From positions 207,298 to 271,297 of the forward strand of contig MHZT01000001.1 in the NCBI GenBank assembly GCA_001828855.1: a stretch of 64,000 nucleotides of DNA, given 5' to 3'. Numbering within the stretch: the stretch's first letter is position 1; each line of letters begins with the position of its first letter. Of the stretch, positions 18,061 to 27,183 are shown in pieces. Both the position numbers and the translations under genes were made by a program. The stretch comes from Rhodobacterales bacterium RIFCSPHIGHO2_02_FULL_62_130. GTDB lineage: Bacteria > Pseudomonadota > Alphaproteobacteria > Rhodobacterales > Rhodobacteraceae. A model generated the notes under the pieces. That model was not told the DNA's origin. It ran no database searches and worked only from the letters and a program-made list of their open reading frames with translations.

Positions 18061-18956
18061 CCGTGCAGCCGTAGCAGCCAGCCCACCCCCGCGCAGATCA
18101 CGGCCATGCCGATGATCTGCCGCGTGGTGATGGCTTGGCGGAAGACATAGCGCGACACGGCGGCGGCGAAGATCACCTCGACCAGCGCCAGCGTGCGGAT
18201 ATTCGCGGCGGAGGTCAGCGAAAAGCCGATAAACCAGAACTGCGAGGCGAAGGCCCCCAGAAACCCCGCGCCCAGCGAGCTGAGCCAGACGCCGAAACTT
18301 GCGCGCAGGGCGGTGCGGTCGAACAGCAGCAGCCAGACCATCAGGATTGCGGTTTGCAGGCCAAGGCTTAGAACCAGCGTGGTCGTCGCGCGGATCAGGA
18401 AATCGCCGGTTTCCAGCGACGTGATCCCGCCGCGAAAGCCGATGGCCGATGCGCCGAACAGCGCGCCAGCAAGGATACCTGTCAGCGCAGGCCCCGCCTC
18501 GCGCCACATCGCAAGGCCCGTGCCGGGTTTGACCGACATCAGCAGCACGCCGCCCGTTGCCAGTGCAATCGCGGCCAGCGCGGGTAGGGTCAGCGGATCG
18601 CCCAAGACCACGGCGGCAATCAGCGCGACCATCACGGGTTCGGTTTTCAGCCAAGCGGACGTGACGCCAAAGCCGCGCGATTTCATCGTGACCAGCATCA
18701 ACGCCGTCGCCCCGATCTGCGCCACAGCGCCAAGGGTTGTGAACCCGAGCGCGCGGGGTGTCAGGGCGGGAATAGACTCGCCCGTAAACTGGGTGACCAG
18801 CGCAAGGAACAGGCAGGCAAAGGGCAGCCCGAACAAAAAGCGCACCTGCGTTGCCCCGACCGTGCCGATGGCGCGGGTCAGGCTGGCTTGGGTGGCGTTG
18901 CGCGCGGTCTGGGCGGCGGCGGCGATCAGTGCCGCCAGAATCCAGAAACTAGCCAC
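18057..18956 (-). CDS. EamA/DMT-superfamily transporter
   Basis: A 299-residue inner-membrane protein with about ten hydrophobic helices in two repeated halves, the hallmark of EamA (drug/metabolite) exporters. The second repeat includes GAGFLGAFASQFWFIGFSL and ends WLLRLHG. The substrate is unknown. The start overlaps the end of the aminotransferase gene by 8 bases, so the pair may handle a related amino-acid-like compound; that is inference. Confidence 0.88.
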   Translation of the reverse strand: MASFWILAALIAAAAQTARNATQASLTRAIGTVGATQVRFLFGLPFACLFLALVTQFTGESIPALTPRALGFTTLGAVAQIGATALMLVTMKSRGFGVTSAWLKTEPVMVALIAAVVLGDPLTLPALAAIALATGGVLLMSVKPGTGLAMWREAGPALTGILAGALFGASAIGFRGGITSLETGDFLIRATTTLVLSLGLQTAILMVWLLLFDRTALRASFGVWLSSLGAGFLGAFASQFWFIGFSLTSAANIRTLALVEVIFAAAVSRYVFRQAITTRQIIGMAVICAGVGWLLRLHG

Positions 18957-20154
18957 GGATCAGACGGCCAAGGCGCTTGATGCCCTCGTCAATCGCGGTT
19001 TCATTGGCGCAGGAAAACGACAGGCGCAGGGTATTGCCGTTCGACCCGTCGGCGAAAAACGCACGACCCGGCACAAAGGCCACCCTCTCGGTTTTCAGCG
19101 ATTGCGCCAGCAGGTCCGCCCCGTCCATACCCTGCGGCAGGGTGACCCAGACGAACATCCCGCCCTCGGGCTTGGTCCACGACACGCCTTCCGGCATCTC
19201 GCGCGCCAACGCCGCCAGCATATGGTCCCGCCGCGCCTTGTAGACGGTGCGCAGCTTGGCGACATGGGATTCAAACTGATCCCGCGCGACAAGATCGGTC
19301 ACGATCTGGTTGGTGGTGGCCGAGTGCAGATCAGCCGCCTGTTTCATCAGCACAAGGCGCGAGATCACATCCGCCGCCGCGCAAACCCAGCCCACCCGCA
19401 GCCCCGGCGCCAGCGATTTCGAGAACGACCCGCAATAGAGCGTGCGGCAGTCTTCAATGCTGCCCTTGCGGGCGATTTCCAGCGCAAGGATCGGCGGAAC
19501 AGCCTCGCCGTCATAACGCAGGGTTTGATAGGCGGCGTCCTCGACGATGGCGATGTCCATCTCGTCGGCCAGATCGATCACCTTTTCGCGGGCCGTGCGG
19601 GCCAGCGTCTCGCCGGTGGGGTTGGCAAAATCGACCGAGAGATAGGCGAATTTCACGCGGCCACCGGCAGCGGCGGCGGTTTCGGCAAAGCTTTCGGCAG
19701 AGCGGTTGGAATTGGGGTCAAGCCGGTCATAACTCGGCTCATAGGCGTTGAACGCCCCCAAAGCGCCCAGATAGGTGGGCCAGCCCAGAAGGATGGTGTC
19801 ATTCGGGGACACCATCAGCTTGCCCAGATAATCAAGGGCTTGCTGTGATCCTGACGTAATCAGAATGTTGTCGGTGGTGCAGGGGATGCCCAGTTTCCCC
19901 ATCTCCCCCGCGATCCAGTCGCGCAGGGGGCGGTGGCCTTCGGAGACCGAATATTGCAGCGCGGCACCCGCCTGCGGGCCGGTCAGGGCGGCGGAAAACG
20001 CATCGCGGAAGGCATCGGTCGGGAACAGCGCCGGATCAGGGATACCACCGGCAAATGAGATGATGTCGGGCTGATCCAGCAGCTTTAGCAGCTCGCGGAT
20101 TTCCGAAGCCTTCATCCGCGACGACCGCGTTGCCAGAACCTGCGTCCAGTCCAT
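18949..20154 (-). CDS. PLP-dependent aminotransferase, class I/II (2-aminoadipate/aromatic type)
   Basis: 401 residues, fold-type I. The PLP lysine is Lys246 in SFSKSLAPGLRVGW. The PLP phosphate and ring contacts lie in TSGSQQALDYLGKLM and DFANPTGETL. The N-terminal IISFAGGIPDPALFP stretch is typical of the LysN/kynurenine-aminotransferase-like group. The amino donor cannot be told from sequence. It shares an 8-base overlap with the exporter downstream. Confidence 0.9.
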   Translation of the reverse strand: MDWTQVLATRSSRMKASEIRELLKLLDQPDIISFAGGIPDPALFPTDAFRDAFSAALTGPQAGAALQYSVSEGHRPLRDWIAGEMGKLGIPCTTDNILITSGSQQALDYLGKLMVSPNDTILLGWPTYLGALGAFNAYEPSYDRLDPNSNRSAESFAETAAAAGGRVKFAYLSVDFANPTGETLARTAREKVIDLADEMDIAIVEDAAYQTLRYDGEAVPPILALEIARKGSIEDCRTLYCGSFSKSLAPGLRVGWVCAAADVISRLVLMKQAADLHSATTNQIVTDLVARDQFESHVAKLRTVYKARRDHMLAALAREMPEGVSWTKPEGGMFVWVTLPQGMDGADLLAQSLKTERVAFVPGRAFFADGSNGNTLRLSFSCANETAIDEGIKRLGRLIRG

Positions 20155-20228
20155 CCCTGACTCTCCCTTTCAGTGCCGCGCGACCTTGGAATCGCGCAGC
20201 GGGTAAGTCAATATCTATGACCTAACTG

Positions 20229-21260
20229 TTACGCACCGCGCACGGTTTCGATCATCAGGGCCACATTGTCGGGATTGGCATCGGGGGTGATGCCATGGCC
20301 AAGGTTGAAGATATGCGGGCCTTTGCGGAAGGCTTTGACCACCCGCAGGGTTTCGCGCACCAGATCATCGCCGCCGGTGACCATATGATGCGGCGCAAGG
20401 TTGCCCTGCACGCAGCCCGAGACTTGCACGTGTTCCGCCGCCCATTCCGGCGTGACCGAATTGTCGATGGCCACGCAATCGGCCCCCGTGGCGGCGGCAA
20501 AGCCGATATAGCCATCGCCAGCCTCACGCGGGAAGGCAATGACGGGCAGGCCGGGGTGCTTGGCCTTCAATGCGGAGATGATCCGCGCGGTGGGTTTCAC
20601 GGCGAAATCGGTGAAGTCCTGACCTTTCAGGCTGCCAGCCCATGAATCGAACAGCTTGACCACCTCGGCCCCCGCCTGAACCTGCATTGACAGATAGTCG
20701 ATGGTGGCCTCGGTAATCACGTCGATCAGGGTGCTGAAGGTGGCGCGGTCGGTGGATTTAAGGGCATGGGCGGGGCCTTGGTCCTTGGTGCCACGGCCTG
20801 CGATCATATAGGTGGCCACGGTCCACGGCGCACCGGCAAAGCCGATCAGCGTGGTCTGCGCGGGCAGTTCGCGCGACAGGATTCGCACGGTCTCATAGAT
20901 CGGCGCGAGTTTGTCGTGGATGGCGTCCTTGGGTTTCAGGGCGCGGACGCCCTCCATCGTGGTGATGGTGGAAAGACGCGGGCCTTCGCCGGTTTCGAAC
21001 CACAGATCGGCGCCCAAAGCCTGCGGCAACAGCAGGATGTCGGCAAACAGGATCGCCGCGTCAAAGCCAAAGCGGCGGATCGGTTGCAACGTCACTTCCG
21101 CTGCCAGATCGGAGTTGTAGCACAGCGACAGGAAATCCCCCGCCTGCGCCCGCGTTGCGCGGTATTCCGGCAGATAGCGCCCCGCCTGACGCATCATCCA
21201 GATCGGCGGCGTGGGCAAGGTTTCACCGGCAAGGGCGCGCAGGATGGTTTTTGTGGTCAT
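20229..21260 (-). CDS. hemE: Uroporphyrinogen decarboxylase HemE
   Basis: Decarboxylates uroporphyrinogen III to coproporphyrinogen III. 343 residues, normal length. Signature [12 protein letters not shown] at about residues 23-34 and [14 protein letters not shown] centrally, then the [13 protein letters not shown] region and the end [22 protein letters not shown] precedes the ATG at 21260. The start is one base after the stop of a small membrane-protein gene on the same strand, so these two are coupled. hemC is divergent. Confidence 0.96.
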   Translation of the reverse strand: MTTKTILRALAGETLPTPPIWMMRQAGRYLPEYRATRAQAGDFLSLCYNSDLAAEVTLQPIRRFGFDAAILFADILLLPQALGADLWFETGEGPRLSTITTMEGVRALKPKDAIHDKLAPIYETVRILSRELPAQTTLIGFAGAPWTVATYMIAGRGTKDQGPAHALKSTDRATFSTLIDVITEATIDYLSMQVQAGAEVVKLFDSWAGSLKGQDFTDFAVKPTARIISALKAKHPGLPVIAFPREAGDGYIGFAAATGADCVAIDNSVTPEWAAEHVQVSGCVQGNLAPHHMVTGGDDLVRETLRVVKAFRKGPHIFNLGHGITPDANPDNVALMIETVRGA

Positions 21261-21261
21261 G

Positions 21262-21570
21262 TCAGGCTCCGTTGCGGTTGGCGAGCTTGCGGTCGATCAG
21301 GGCTTGGATGTTGGTCATCACGATTTTCCACATTGCCCAATGCCATAAGCCGGACAGGACAAGGCTGGCAAGGGCGGCAACCCCGCCCCAGATCATTGCG
21401 GCAATCAGGCTGGCGACAAGCCAGACCAGCCCCGAAACGATAAAGGCGGCCAGAAGGGTCAGACCATTCGCGCCGTTGATGCCGGCTTTGATGGCAGACC
21501 GCTCCATTGCGGTTGCGCCAATCAGCAGCACCGCAGAGAGAGCAAGCAGAAGAAGGAAGAAGATCAACAT
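21262..21570 (-). CDS. Small hydrophobic membrane protein upstream of hemE
   Basis: 102 residues with three hydrophobic segments: an N-terminal [18 protein letters not shown], a central [20 protein letters not shown] and a following [16 protein letters not shown]. No family recognised. The start ATG 21570 is preceded by GAAGGAAGAAG. It is placed between the hemC/hemE intergenic region and hemE, with TGA-C-ATG coupling to hemE. A heme-pathway role is only suggested by position. Confidence 0.75.
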   Translation of the reverse strand: MLIFFLLLLALSAVLLIGATAMERSAIKAGINGANGLTLLAAFIVSGLVWLVASLIAAMIWGGVAALASLVLSGLWHWAMWKIVMTNIQALIDRKLANRNGA

Positions 21571-21622
21571 GGGGCATGCGTCGGGCCTTGGCACGCCGAT
21601 GTCAAGGTGTGGGGAGTTGAAA

Positions 21623-21634
21623 GACACAAGTGTC
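21623..21634. promoter_or_regulatory. Perfect palindrome GACACAAGTGTC in the hemC/hemE divergent region
   Basis: A 12-base perfect palindrome in the 81 bases between the small membrane gene start (21570) and the hemC start (21652). It could be an operator for the tetrapyrrole genes. It does not match the TGT-N12-ACA spacing of PpsR/CrtJ sites: the nearest TGT...ACA pair is 13 bases apart. Confidence 0.35.
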
Positions 21635-21651
21635 GCGGTTATGGCTTTGCT

Positions 21652-22590
21652 ATGGAAATCGCTCTGCCAACCCCCGCCAAAGCCTTCAAGATCGGAACCC
21701 GTGGATCACCGCTTGCCCTGTGGCAGGCGCATGAGGTGCGGCGCTGTCTGATGGCGGCCTTCGATCTGCCCGAAGCGGCGTTCGAGATTGTGGTGATCAA
21801 GGTCACCGGCGATCAGGTGCTTGACAAGGCGCTGAAGGAAATCGGCGGCAAAGGCCTGTTCACGCGCGAGATTGAAGAGGCGTTGCTGGAGGGCAGCATC
21901 GACATCGCAGTCCATTCGATGAAGGACATGCCGACGGTGCAGCCGGATGGCCTGCTGCTGGACTGCTATCTGCCGCGCGAGGATGTGCGGGATGGCTTCG
22001 TCTCGCCCCATGTCGCAAGCCTGATGGATCTGCCGCAGGGGGCTGTGGTGGGGTCGTCATCCTTGCGGCGGCGCGCGCAACTGGCGCATCGGCGGCCCGA
22101 TCTGAAGCTGGTCGAGTTTCGCGGCAATGTGCAGACGCGGATGAAAAAGCTGGAAGATGGCGTGGCGGTGGCGACGTTTCTGGCGATGGCGGGGCTGAAC
22201 CGTCTGGGCATGGCGCATGTGGCGCGCACCGCGATTGCGGTAGAGGAAATGCTACCCGCCGTGGCACAGGGCGCGATTGGTGTGGAACGCCGCGCAGGGG
22301 ATATACGGGCCAAGGCGATGCTGGATGCCATTCACGATGCGCCAACGGGGCAGCGTCTGGCGGCGGAACGGGCGTTTCTGGCGCGGCTCGACGGGTCTTG
22401 CGAAACCCCGATTGCGGGGCTGGCGGTGCTGGAGGGCGATCAGCTTTGGCTGCGCGGCGAGATTTTGCGCCCTGACGGGTCGCAGGTGATTGCCGGAGAT
22501 ATTCGCGGTGCCGTGGCGGATGGTCCCGATCTGGGCCGCGCTTTGGCGGTGCAACTGCTGGACCGCGCGGGGCCGGATTTCTTCGCCTGA
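21652..22590 (+). CDS. hemC: Hydroxymethylbilane synthase HemC
   Basis: Polymerises four porphobilinogen molecules to hydroxymethylbilane. 312 residues. FKIGTRGSPLALWQAHEVR starts domain 1. The catalytic Asp92 is in HSMKDMP, the arginine cluster is SSSLRRRAQ, and the dipyrromethane anchor is Cys250 in RLDGSCETPIAG. All are intact. Start ATG 21652. A GGTGCGTGG/CCACGCACC hairpin follows 12 bases after the stop. Confidence 0.95.
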   Translation: MEIALPTPAKAFKIGTRGSPLALWQAHEVRRCLMAAFDLPEAAFEIVVIKVTGDQVLDKALKEIGGKGLFTREIEEALLEGSIDIAVHSMKDMPTVQPDGLLLDCYLPREDVRDGFVSPHVASLMDLPQGAVVGSSSLRRRAQLAHRRPDLKLVEFRGNVQTRMKKLEDGVAVATFLAMAGLNRLGMAHVARTAIAVEEMLPAVAQGAIGVERRAGDIRAKAMLDAIHDAPTGQRLAAERAFLARLDGSCETPIAGLAVLEGDQLWLRGEILRPDGSQVIAGDIRGAVADGPDLGRALAVQLLDRAGPDFFA

Positions 22591-22601
22591 CCGCCCGCAA
22601 A

Positions 22602-22622
22602 GGTGCGTGGGGACCACGCACC
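22602..22622 (+). terminator. Hairpin of the GTGCGTG family after hemC
   Basis: Perfect 9-base arms GGTGCGTGG and CCACGCACC with loop GGA, followed by CTACCCC. Members of the same family occur at 27137, 42957, 43203 and 62802, each just after a stop codon, so a 3'-end function (terminator or mRNA end) is likely. Confidence 0.6.
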
Positions 22623-22634
22623 CTACCCCTTGGG

Positions 22635-22757
22635 CTTCATCTTGGTGAAAATACTCCCGCCGGAGGCTTCCGCCCTTCGGGGGGGCGCGGGTTGGGTGCA
22701 GAATGGTGTGCTTTGCCGGCCTTTGCCTCCGGCGGGAGTATTTTTGCCAAGATGAAG
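22635..22757. repeat. Long inverted repeat, 33-base arms, CCGCCGGAGG dispersed element
   Basis: Arms at 22635-22667 and 22725-22757 match as reverse complements with two mismatches in 33. Each arm contains ATACTCCCGCCGGAGGC or its complement and ends in CATCTTGG/CCAAGATG. The 57-base centre holds a short G-rich run. A close relative is at 42990-43074. Together with the preceding hairpin it fills the 267 bases between hemC and the MFS gene; no gene is seen there. Confidence 0.75.
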
Positions 22758-22857
22758 GCGGGGTCGGCCTTTGGCGCCGGCGCCGAATTATTGCACCGCC
22801 AGCCGCCAGCCGCGGGATCGGATCGGTCGGGACGGATCGGTCGGGACGGGGGGCGGA

Positions 22858-24069
22858 TTATTGTGTGGCGGGCATCAGCCAGTGATTGCGGTCGACCAGA
22901 TACAGCCCGCCCGCCCCTGTCAGGGCCAGAAGGGTGCCGATGATTGCAACCGTCTCGTAGCCGCCAAGGCTGGTGCCGATGGCAAAGGCGGCGGCCCCCA
23001 TCACATCGGCCACCAGTTTTTGCAGCGCCAGCATCGCGCCTGCGGTGCCGGGGCGGCCATGCAGCAGGTCTTGGTAATAGGTGATCGGCAGGCTGATGAT
23101 GGCAGTGCCACCGATTCCGGCGATCAGCGTCATGCCCCAGATCAGCGGGCTGTCCGACAGGATCGGCAGCGCGATCAGATGACAGGTATAAAGCGCCGAC
23201 CCCAGCGCGATCAGCGTCGTGCGCCGCACACGGGCGACAAGGCGCGGCATCAACAGCAGGCACGGCACTTCCCACCCCGCGACCAGCCCGACATAAAGCG
23301 CCACGTCGCTGGCATCGCGGACCGGCGAGGCATCGAAGACCAGCGACACCAGCACCATATAGAGAATGCCCGAAGAACTGATCCCGCCCAGCAGCAAAAG
23401 GCGGATCATCACATGCGGGCGGGCAATCTCGGCAAAGGCGTCGCGCATGTTCAGGCCTGATGGCGCGTCGTGCCAGTCGGTCGCGCCCTGACGCGGCCAG
23501 CCAAGGTAAAGCAGGCCAAGCATGGCAAAGCCTGCCAATCCGGCGCTGATATAGATCGTCATCACGCCCGCCCCTGCGCCGAAGGCAAAGGTCCAGAAGA
23601 TCAGCATGATCAGAAAGCTGACCGACATCGCTGCGCGGATGGTGCCAAGGATGCCATCGCGGGCGCGGCCATCGGCGGGGCTGGCCAGACGGGCCAGCGC
23701 GAACAACTGCCCGTAAAGGCTGGAGGCCACGGGCAGCAGGATGCCGTGGCTTAAGACGAAGGTCAGCGGTGCAGGGTAGACCAGCATCATCGCAAGACCG
23801 CTTGCGCCGCAGGCGGCGGCGGCAAGGGCGATCAGACGGCGGTGGCCGCGCATATCGCCCAGAATACCGAACAGCACCGAAGAGGTGACCGCCACCGCCG
23901 ACGCCAGCACCAGAACCAACGAAAAGGCAGGTTTCGAAAGGCCAATCTTCTCGATCCCGATCAGCGATTGGTAGGGATAGACCGAGGCGTTCAGCGCGCC
24001 AAACAGCAGCATCGCCACGGCAATCAGCCGCAGGGTAGGATTGGCAAGCGCGGGGAAACGCGAGGTCAC
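22858..24069 (-). CDS. MFS transporter (sugar-efflux-like)
   Basis: A 403-residue permease with about twelve hydrophobic helices. The loop GILGDMRGHRRLIAL after the second helix is the MFS signature. The general layout and the LPITYYQDLLHGRPGTAGAML segment resemble the SetA/sugar efflux group. Substrate unknown. The frame begins with GTG at 24069; a ribosome site is weak (GAAAG), so the start is uncertain by a few residues. The 172 bases upstream to the next gene hold nothing recognisable. Confidence 0.85.
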   Translation of the reverse strand: MTSRFPALANPTLRLIAVAMLLFGALNASVYPYQSLIGIEKIGLSKPAFSLVLVLASAVAVTSSVLFGILGDMRGHRRLIALAAAACGASGLAMMLVYPAPLTFVLSHGILLPVASSLYGQLFALARLASPADGRARDGILGTIRAAMSVSFLIMLIFWTFAFGAGAGVMTIYISAGLAGFAMLGLLYLGWPRQGATDWHDAPSGLNMRDAFAEIARPHVMIRLLLLGGISSSGILYMVLVSLVFDASPVRDASDVALYVGLVAGWEVPCLLLMPRLVARVRRTTLIALGSALYTCHLIALPILSDSPLIWGMTLIAGIGGTAIISLPITYYQDLLHGRPGTAGAMLALQKLVADVMGAAAFAIGTSLGGYETVAIIGTLLALTGAGGLYLVDRNHWLMPATQ

Positions 24070-24241
24070 GGCAGGGCTTTCGGATGCACCCTTTGCGGGC
24101 TTGGTATCGCTAACGGTGGCCCGTCAGCTTGTCCAGAGCCGCAGAGCAGGATTTGCGCAGCGGCAACAAATATTAAGCATCAGCGCCGTTTGGCAGCGCG
24201 GCAAGGCAACATCCGCCGCGCCTTGCCCCGAACCTGCGGTG

Positions 24242-25660
24242 TTACCGCCCTTCGTCGGGGATAACCTTGCCGGGGTTCATGCGGTTGTCAGGATCAAGCG
24301 CTGCCTTGACCGCTCGCATGACATCCAAGGCCACCGGGTCTTTGCGCCGCTTCATCGAGGGCAGTTTCGACAGCCCGACCCCATGTTCCGCCGAGAACGA
24401 CCCGCCCAGTGCCTGCACCTCATCCTCGACCGCTTCGACGACGGTGTCGTAAAGTTCGGCGCTGTCATTGCTGCCGAACACGGTGAAATGGATGTTGCCA
24501 TCGCCCAGATGCGCGACCGAGAGGGTTTCCGCGCCTGCGTCCAGATCGGGCAGGCGGGCGTGGATGCGGTCAAGGAAAGTGGCGACCTGATCGACGGGCA
24601 GGCAGATATCGGTGTCGATTGCGGGCTGGCGGGCCACGGTGATTTCGGCGGCCAGTTCGCGGCGCTGCCACATCGCGCGGCGCTGGGCCTCGGTGCGGGC
24701 AACTTCGGCGTCCAGCACCATGCCTTCTTCCATCATCGCGGCAAGCGTGGTTTCCAGCAGGTCTGTGATCGGGATATTTCCGTCGCCATCGGGGGTGGCA
24801 TCGCGCGGGGCGGTGGCGCCGACCTCGACCAGAATGTTAACCGCGTGGCGCGGGGTGAAGGGCTGGCGGATATCGGGGCGGGCCTCGGCCAGTCGGCGCA
24901 TATAGGTATCGGGCATGTATTCAAACGCCTCAACCGCGCCGCCGGTGGCCTCTTGCAGCCGGTTCAGCAGGATCAGCGCATCGGGCAGGGACCGCGCCGC
25001 AAGGGTGGCGGTGGCATAGGCGCGGGGGCGGGGGACCAGTTTCATCACAGCAGCGGTGATGACGCCCAGCGTGCCTTCGGCCCCGATGAAAAGCTGCTTC
25101 AGATCATAGCCGGAATTGTCTTTGTGCAACTGGCTCATCAGGTTTAGGATGCGGCCATCGGCCAGCACCACTTCGATCCCCAGACACAGGGCACGGGTCG
25201 AGCCATAGCGCAGCACGTTCGATCCGCCCGCATTGGTGGACAGCACGCCGCCGATCATCGCCGACCCGCGCGCGCCGAACCAGAGCGGGAAGTAAAGGTT
25301 CTGCGCCTCGGCGGCCTCGTGCAGGCGGTCCAGCACCACGCCCGCCTCGACGATGGCGATGCGGGTGTTGGGGCGGATTTCGCGGATGCGGTTCAGCCGT
25401 TCCACCGACAGCATCAGCCCGCCATCGGTCATAGCCCCGCCCACAAGCCCAGTGCGGCCCGAGACAGGCACCACCGGCACACCATGCCGTGCGGCGAGTT
25501 TCATCACCTGCGACACCTGTTCGGTATCGGCAGGCCGCACCACCGCGACGGGGTTGGCGGTGTAATGCGTGGTCCAGTCGCCGGTATAGCGGGCGAGATC
25601 GCTGCCGGTCAGCACATGGGCAGGGCCAAGGGCTGCGGCAAGATCGGTCAGCAGGGTCAT
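24242..25660 (-). CDS. FAD-linked oxidase (D-lactate/glycolate/D-2-hydroxyglutarate dehydrogenase family)
   Basis: 472 residues. The FAD_binding_4 domain (about 35-215) includes VVPVSGRTGLVGGAM and STNAGGSNVLRYG. The C-terminal FAD-oxidase domain includes VAHLGDGNIHFTVF and the end SFSAEHGVGLSKL. These match two-domain 2-hydroxyacid dehydrogenases that pass electrons to a quinone or cytochrome. The precise substrate is not determined. The start ATG 25660 has AAGG upstream; the longer frame is not conserved. Confidence 0.9.
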   Translation of the reverse strand: MTLLTDLAAALGPAHVLTGSDLARYTGDWTTHYTANPVAVVRPADTEQVSQVMKLAARHGVPVVPVSGRTGLVGGAMTDGGLMLSVERLNRIREIRPNTRIAIVEAGVVLDRLHEAAEAQNLYFPLWFGARGSAMIGGVLSTNAGGSNVLRYGSTRALCLGIEVVLADGRILNLMSQLHKDNSGYDLKQLFIGAEGTLGVITAAVMKLVPRPRAYATATLAARSLPDALILLNRLQEATGGAVEAFEYMPDTYMRRLAEARPDIRQPFTPRHAVNILVEVGATAPRDATPDGDGNIPITDLLETTLAAMMEEGMVLDAEVARTEAQRRAMWQRRELAAEITVARQPAIDTDICLPVDQVATFLDRIHARLPDLDAGAETLSVAHLGDGNIHFTVFGSNDSAELYDTVVEAVEDEVQALGGSFSAEHGVGLSKLPSMKRRKDPVALDVMRAVKAALDPDNRMNPGKVIPDEGR

Positions 25661-25762
25661 GGGGGCGGCCTTTGTCTTTGGGCTTTGTCTTGGGGCTTTG
25701 GCGCAGAATGACGGGCCGCGCGGCAGGCGCAAGGGGGCGTCGGGCGCGCGGGTTGGAAAACC

Positions 25763-26440
25763 CTATTTGCCCGCCAGCGCCAACAGGGTCAGCACCTGCG
25801 GCCCCAGCCCCGCGACAATTTTGGTGACGCCTTCGGCATCGGGATGGATACCATCCGCCTGCATCCATTGCTGCACGGCCGCAGGGTCATCGCTGCCGTC
25901 CAGCAGCGGGCCAAAGAAGGCGGGCGCGGGCAGGGGGCCGTATTTCGCGGCCAGTTCGGGATAGATCGCGTCAAACTCGGCCTTGTAGTCAGGGCCATAA
26001 TTGCCGGGGGCCTGCATCGACACCAGAAGGAAGGGCAGCCCGCGCGCGGTGATGCCTTGCAGGATGGTCTCCAGATTGGCGCGGCTGGTGGCCGGATCGA
26101 TGCCGCGCAGCATGTCGTTGCCGCCCAGCGTTACAATCACGGCATCGACATCGGGCGTCAGCGTCCAGTCCAGCCGCGACACCCCCCCTGCCGTGGTATC
26201 GCCTGACACACCTGCGTTGACCACTGTCACTTCCGCGCCCTGCGTCGTCAGCCATGCCTGCAACTGCGGCACAAGGCCCTGATCGGGCGGCAGGCCATAG
26301 CCCTCGGTCAGGCTGTCGCCCAGCGCGACAAGCGTCACAGGCTCGGCCAGCGCGGGCATCCCCATCAAAATAAACGCAATCGTGACATTGCGAAGCGCGG
26401 CAAGCGGCGCATATGTCAAGGGAAGCAATTTTGAGATCAT
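25763..26440 (-). CDS. Exported SGNH arylesterase/acyl-CoA thioesterase I (TesA-like)
   Basis: 225 residues with a signal peptide (hydrophobic NVTIAFILMGMPALA, cleavage near residue 32). SGNH blocks: GDSLTEGYG with Ser43, the Gly in VNAGVSGDTT, GGND at about 106-109, and DGIHPDAEG with Asp196/His199. The family hydrolyses short esters and acyl thioesters in the periplasm. The predicted start ATG (26440-26438) overlaps the start of the divergent ABC gene by two bases. This pairing with an FtsX-type ABC exporter is common in proteobacteria. Confidence 0.88.
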   Translation of the reverse strand: MISKLLPLTYAPLAALRNVTIAFILMGMPALAEPVTLVALGDSLTEGYGLPPDQGLVPQLQAWLTTQGAEVTVVNAGVSGDTTAGGVSRLDWTLTPDVDAVIVTLGGNDMLRGIDPATSRANLETILQGITARGLPFLLVSMQAPGNYGPDYKAEFDAIYPELAAKYGPLPAPAFFGPLLDGSDDPAAVQQWMQADGIHPDAEGVTKIVAGLGPQVLTLLALAGK

Positions 26441-27122
26441 GATGACCGAGACCGTTCTGCAATTGGACGACGTGTGGCTTACCTTGGCAGGCAATGCCGG
26501 ACCCGTCGATATCCTGAAAGGTATTAGCCTGTCTGTCGGCAAAGGCGAGACTTTGGGGCTGATCGGGCCATCGGGGTCGGGCAAATCTTCGTTACTGATG
26601 CTGATGGGCGGGTTGGAGCGGGCCAGCCGCGGGCGGATCTTGGCGCTTGGCGCGGATATGGGCGGGCTGGACGAGGACGGTCTTGCGAAATTCCGGCGCG
26701 GGCGGATGGGGGTGGTGTTCCAGTCCTTTCACCTGATCCCCACCATGACCGCGCTGGAAAACGTCGCGGTGCCGATGGAGATTGCGGGCACGCCCGACGC
26801 CTTTGCCCGCGCCGAGGCCGAGTTGGAGGCCGTGGGCCTTGCGACCCGCCGACACCACTACCCCGCGCAACTGTCGGGCGGCGAGCAGCAGCGCGTCGCG
26901 CTGGCCCGCGCCGCAGCCCCCCGCCCGACGCTTTTGCTGGCGGATGAACCGACGGGCAATCTGGACAGTGTGAACGGGGCTGCAATCATGGACCTGATCT
27001 TTGGCCTGCGCGACCGCCATGGCGCGACGCTGGTGATGGTGACACATGCGCCGGAACTGGCCGCGCGCTGTGACCGCGTGGTGCGGCTGGTCGATGGCCG
27101 GATCGACGGGGCCGCGCTGTGA
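26439..27122 (+). CDS. ABC transporter ATP-binding protein (LolD/YbbA-like)
   Basis: A 227-residue ATPase partner of the following permease. Walker A is GPSGSGKS at 43-50, the signature LSGGE at 145-149, Walker B LLLADE at 165-170, and the switch His is in VTHAPELA. The IGPSGSGKSSLLMLMGGLE and VFQSFHLIPTMTALENVAVP stretches place it with the MacB/LolD/YbbA group. Two adjacent ATGs (26439, 26442) may serve as start. The 61 bases before the permease gene contain a GTGCGTG-type hairpin. Confidence 0.93.
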   Translation: MMTETVLQLDDVWLTLAGNAGPVDILKGISLSVGKGETLGLIGPSGSGKSSLLMLMGGLERASRGRILALGADMGGLDEDGLAKFRRGRMGVVFQSFHLIPTMTALENVAVPMEIAGTPDAFARAEAELEAVGLATRRHHYPAQLSGGEQQRVALARAAAPRPTLLLADEPTGNLDSVNGAAIMDLIFGLRDRHGATLVMVTHAPELAARCDRVVRLVDGRIDGAAL

Positions 27123-27136
27123 GGGCGCATCGGCAA

Positions 27137-27156
27137 GGTGCGTGCAAGCACACACC
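27137..27156 (+). repeat. Imperfect GTGCGTG-family hairpin between ABC ATPase and permease genes
   Basis: Arms GGTGCGTG and CACACACC (one mismatch) with loop CAAG, followed by CTACCC. It lies 15 bases after the ATPase stop and 28 bases before the permease start. It may cut the amount of permease mRNA or mark mRNA processing. Confidence 0.5.
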
Positions 27157-27183
27157 CTACCCTAAATCCTGTGGCGGTGAGGC

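Noticed and set aside
21608..21634. PpsR/CrtJ operator (TGT-N12-ACA) upstream of hemC
   Set aside because: The nearest TGT and ACA are 13 bases apart, not 12, and no second copy is present.
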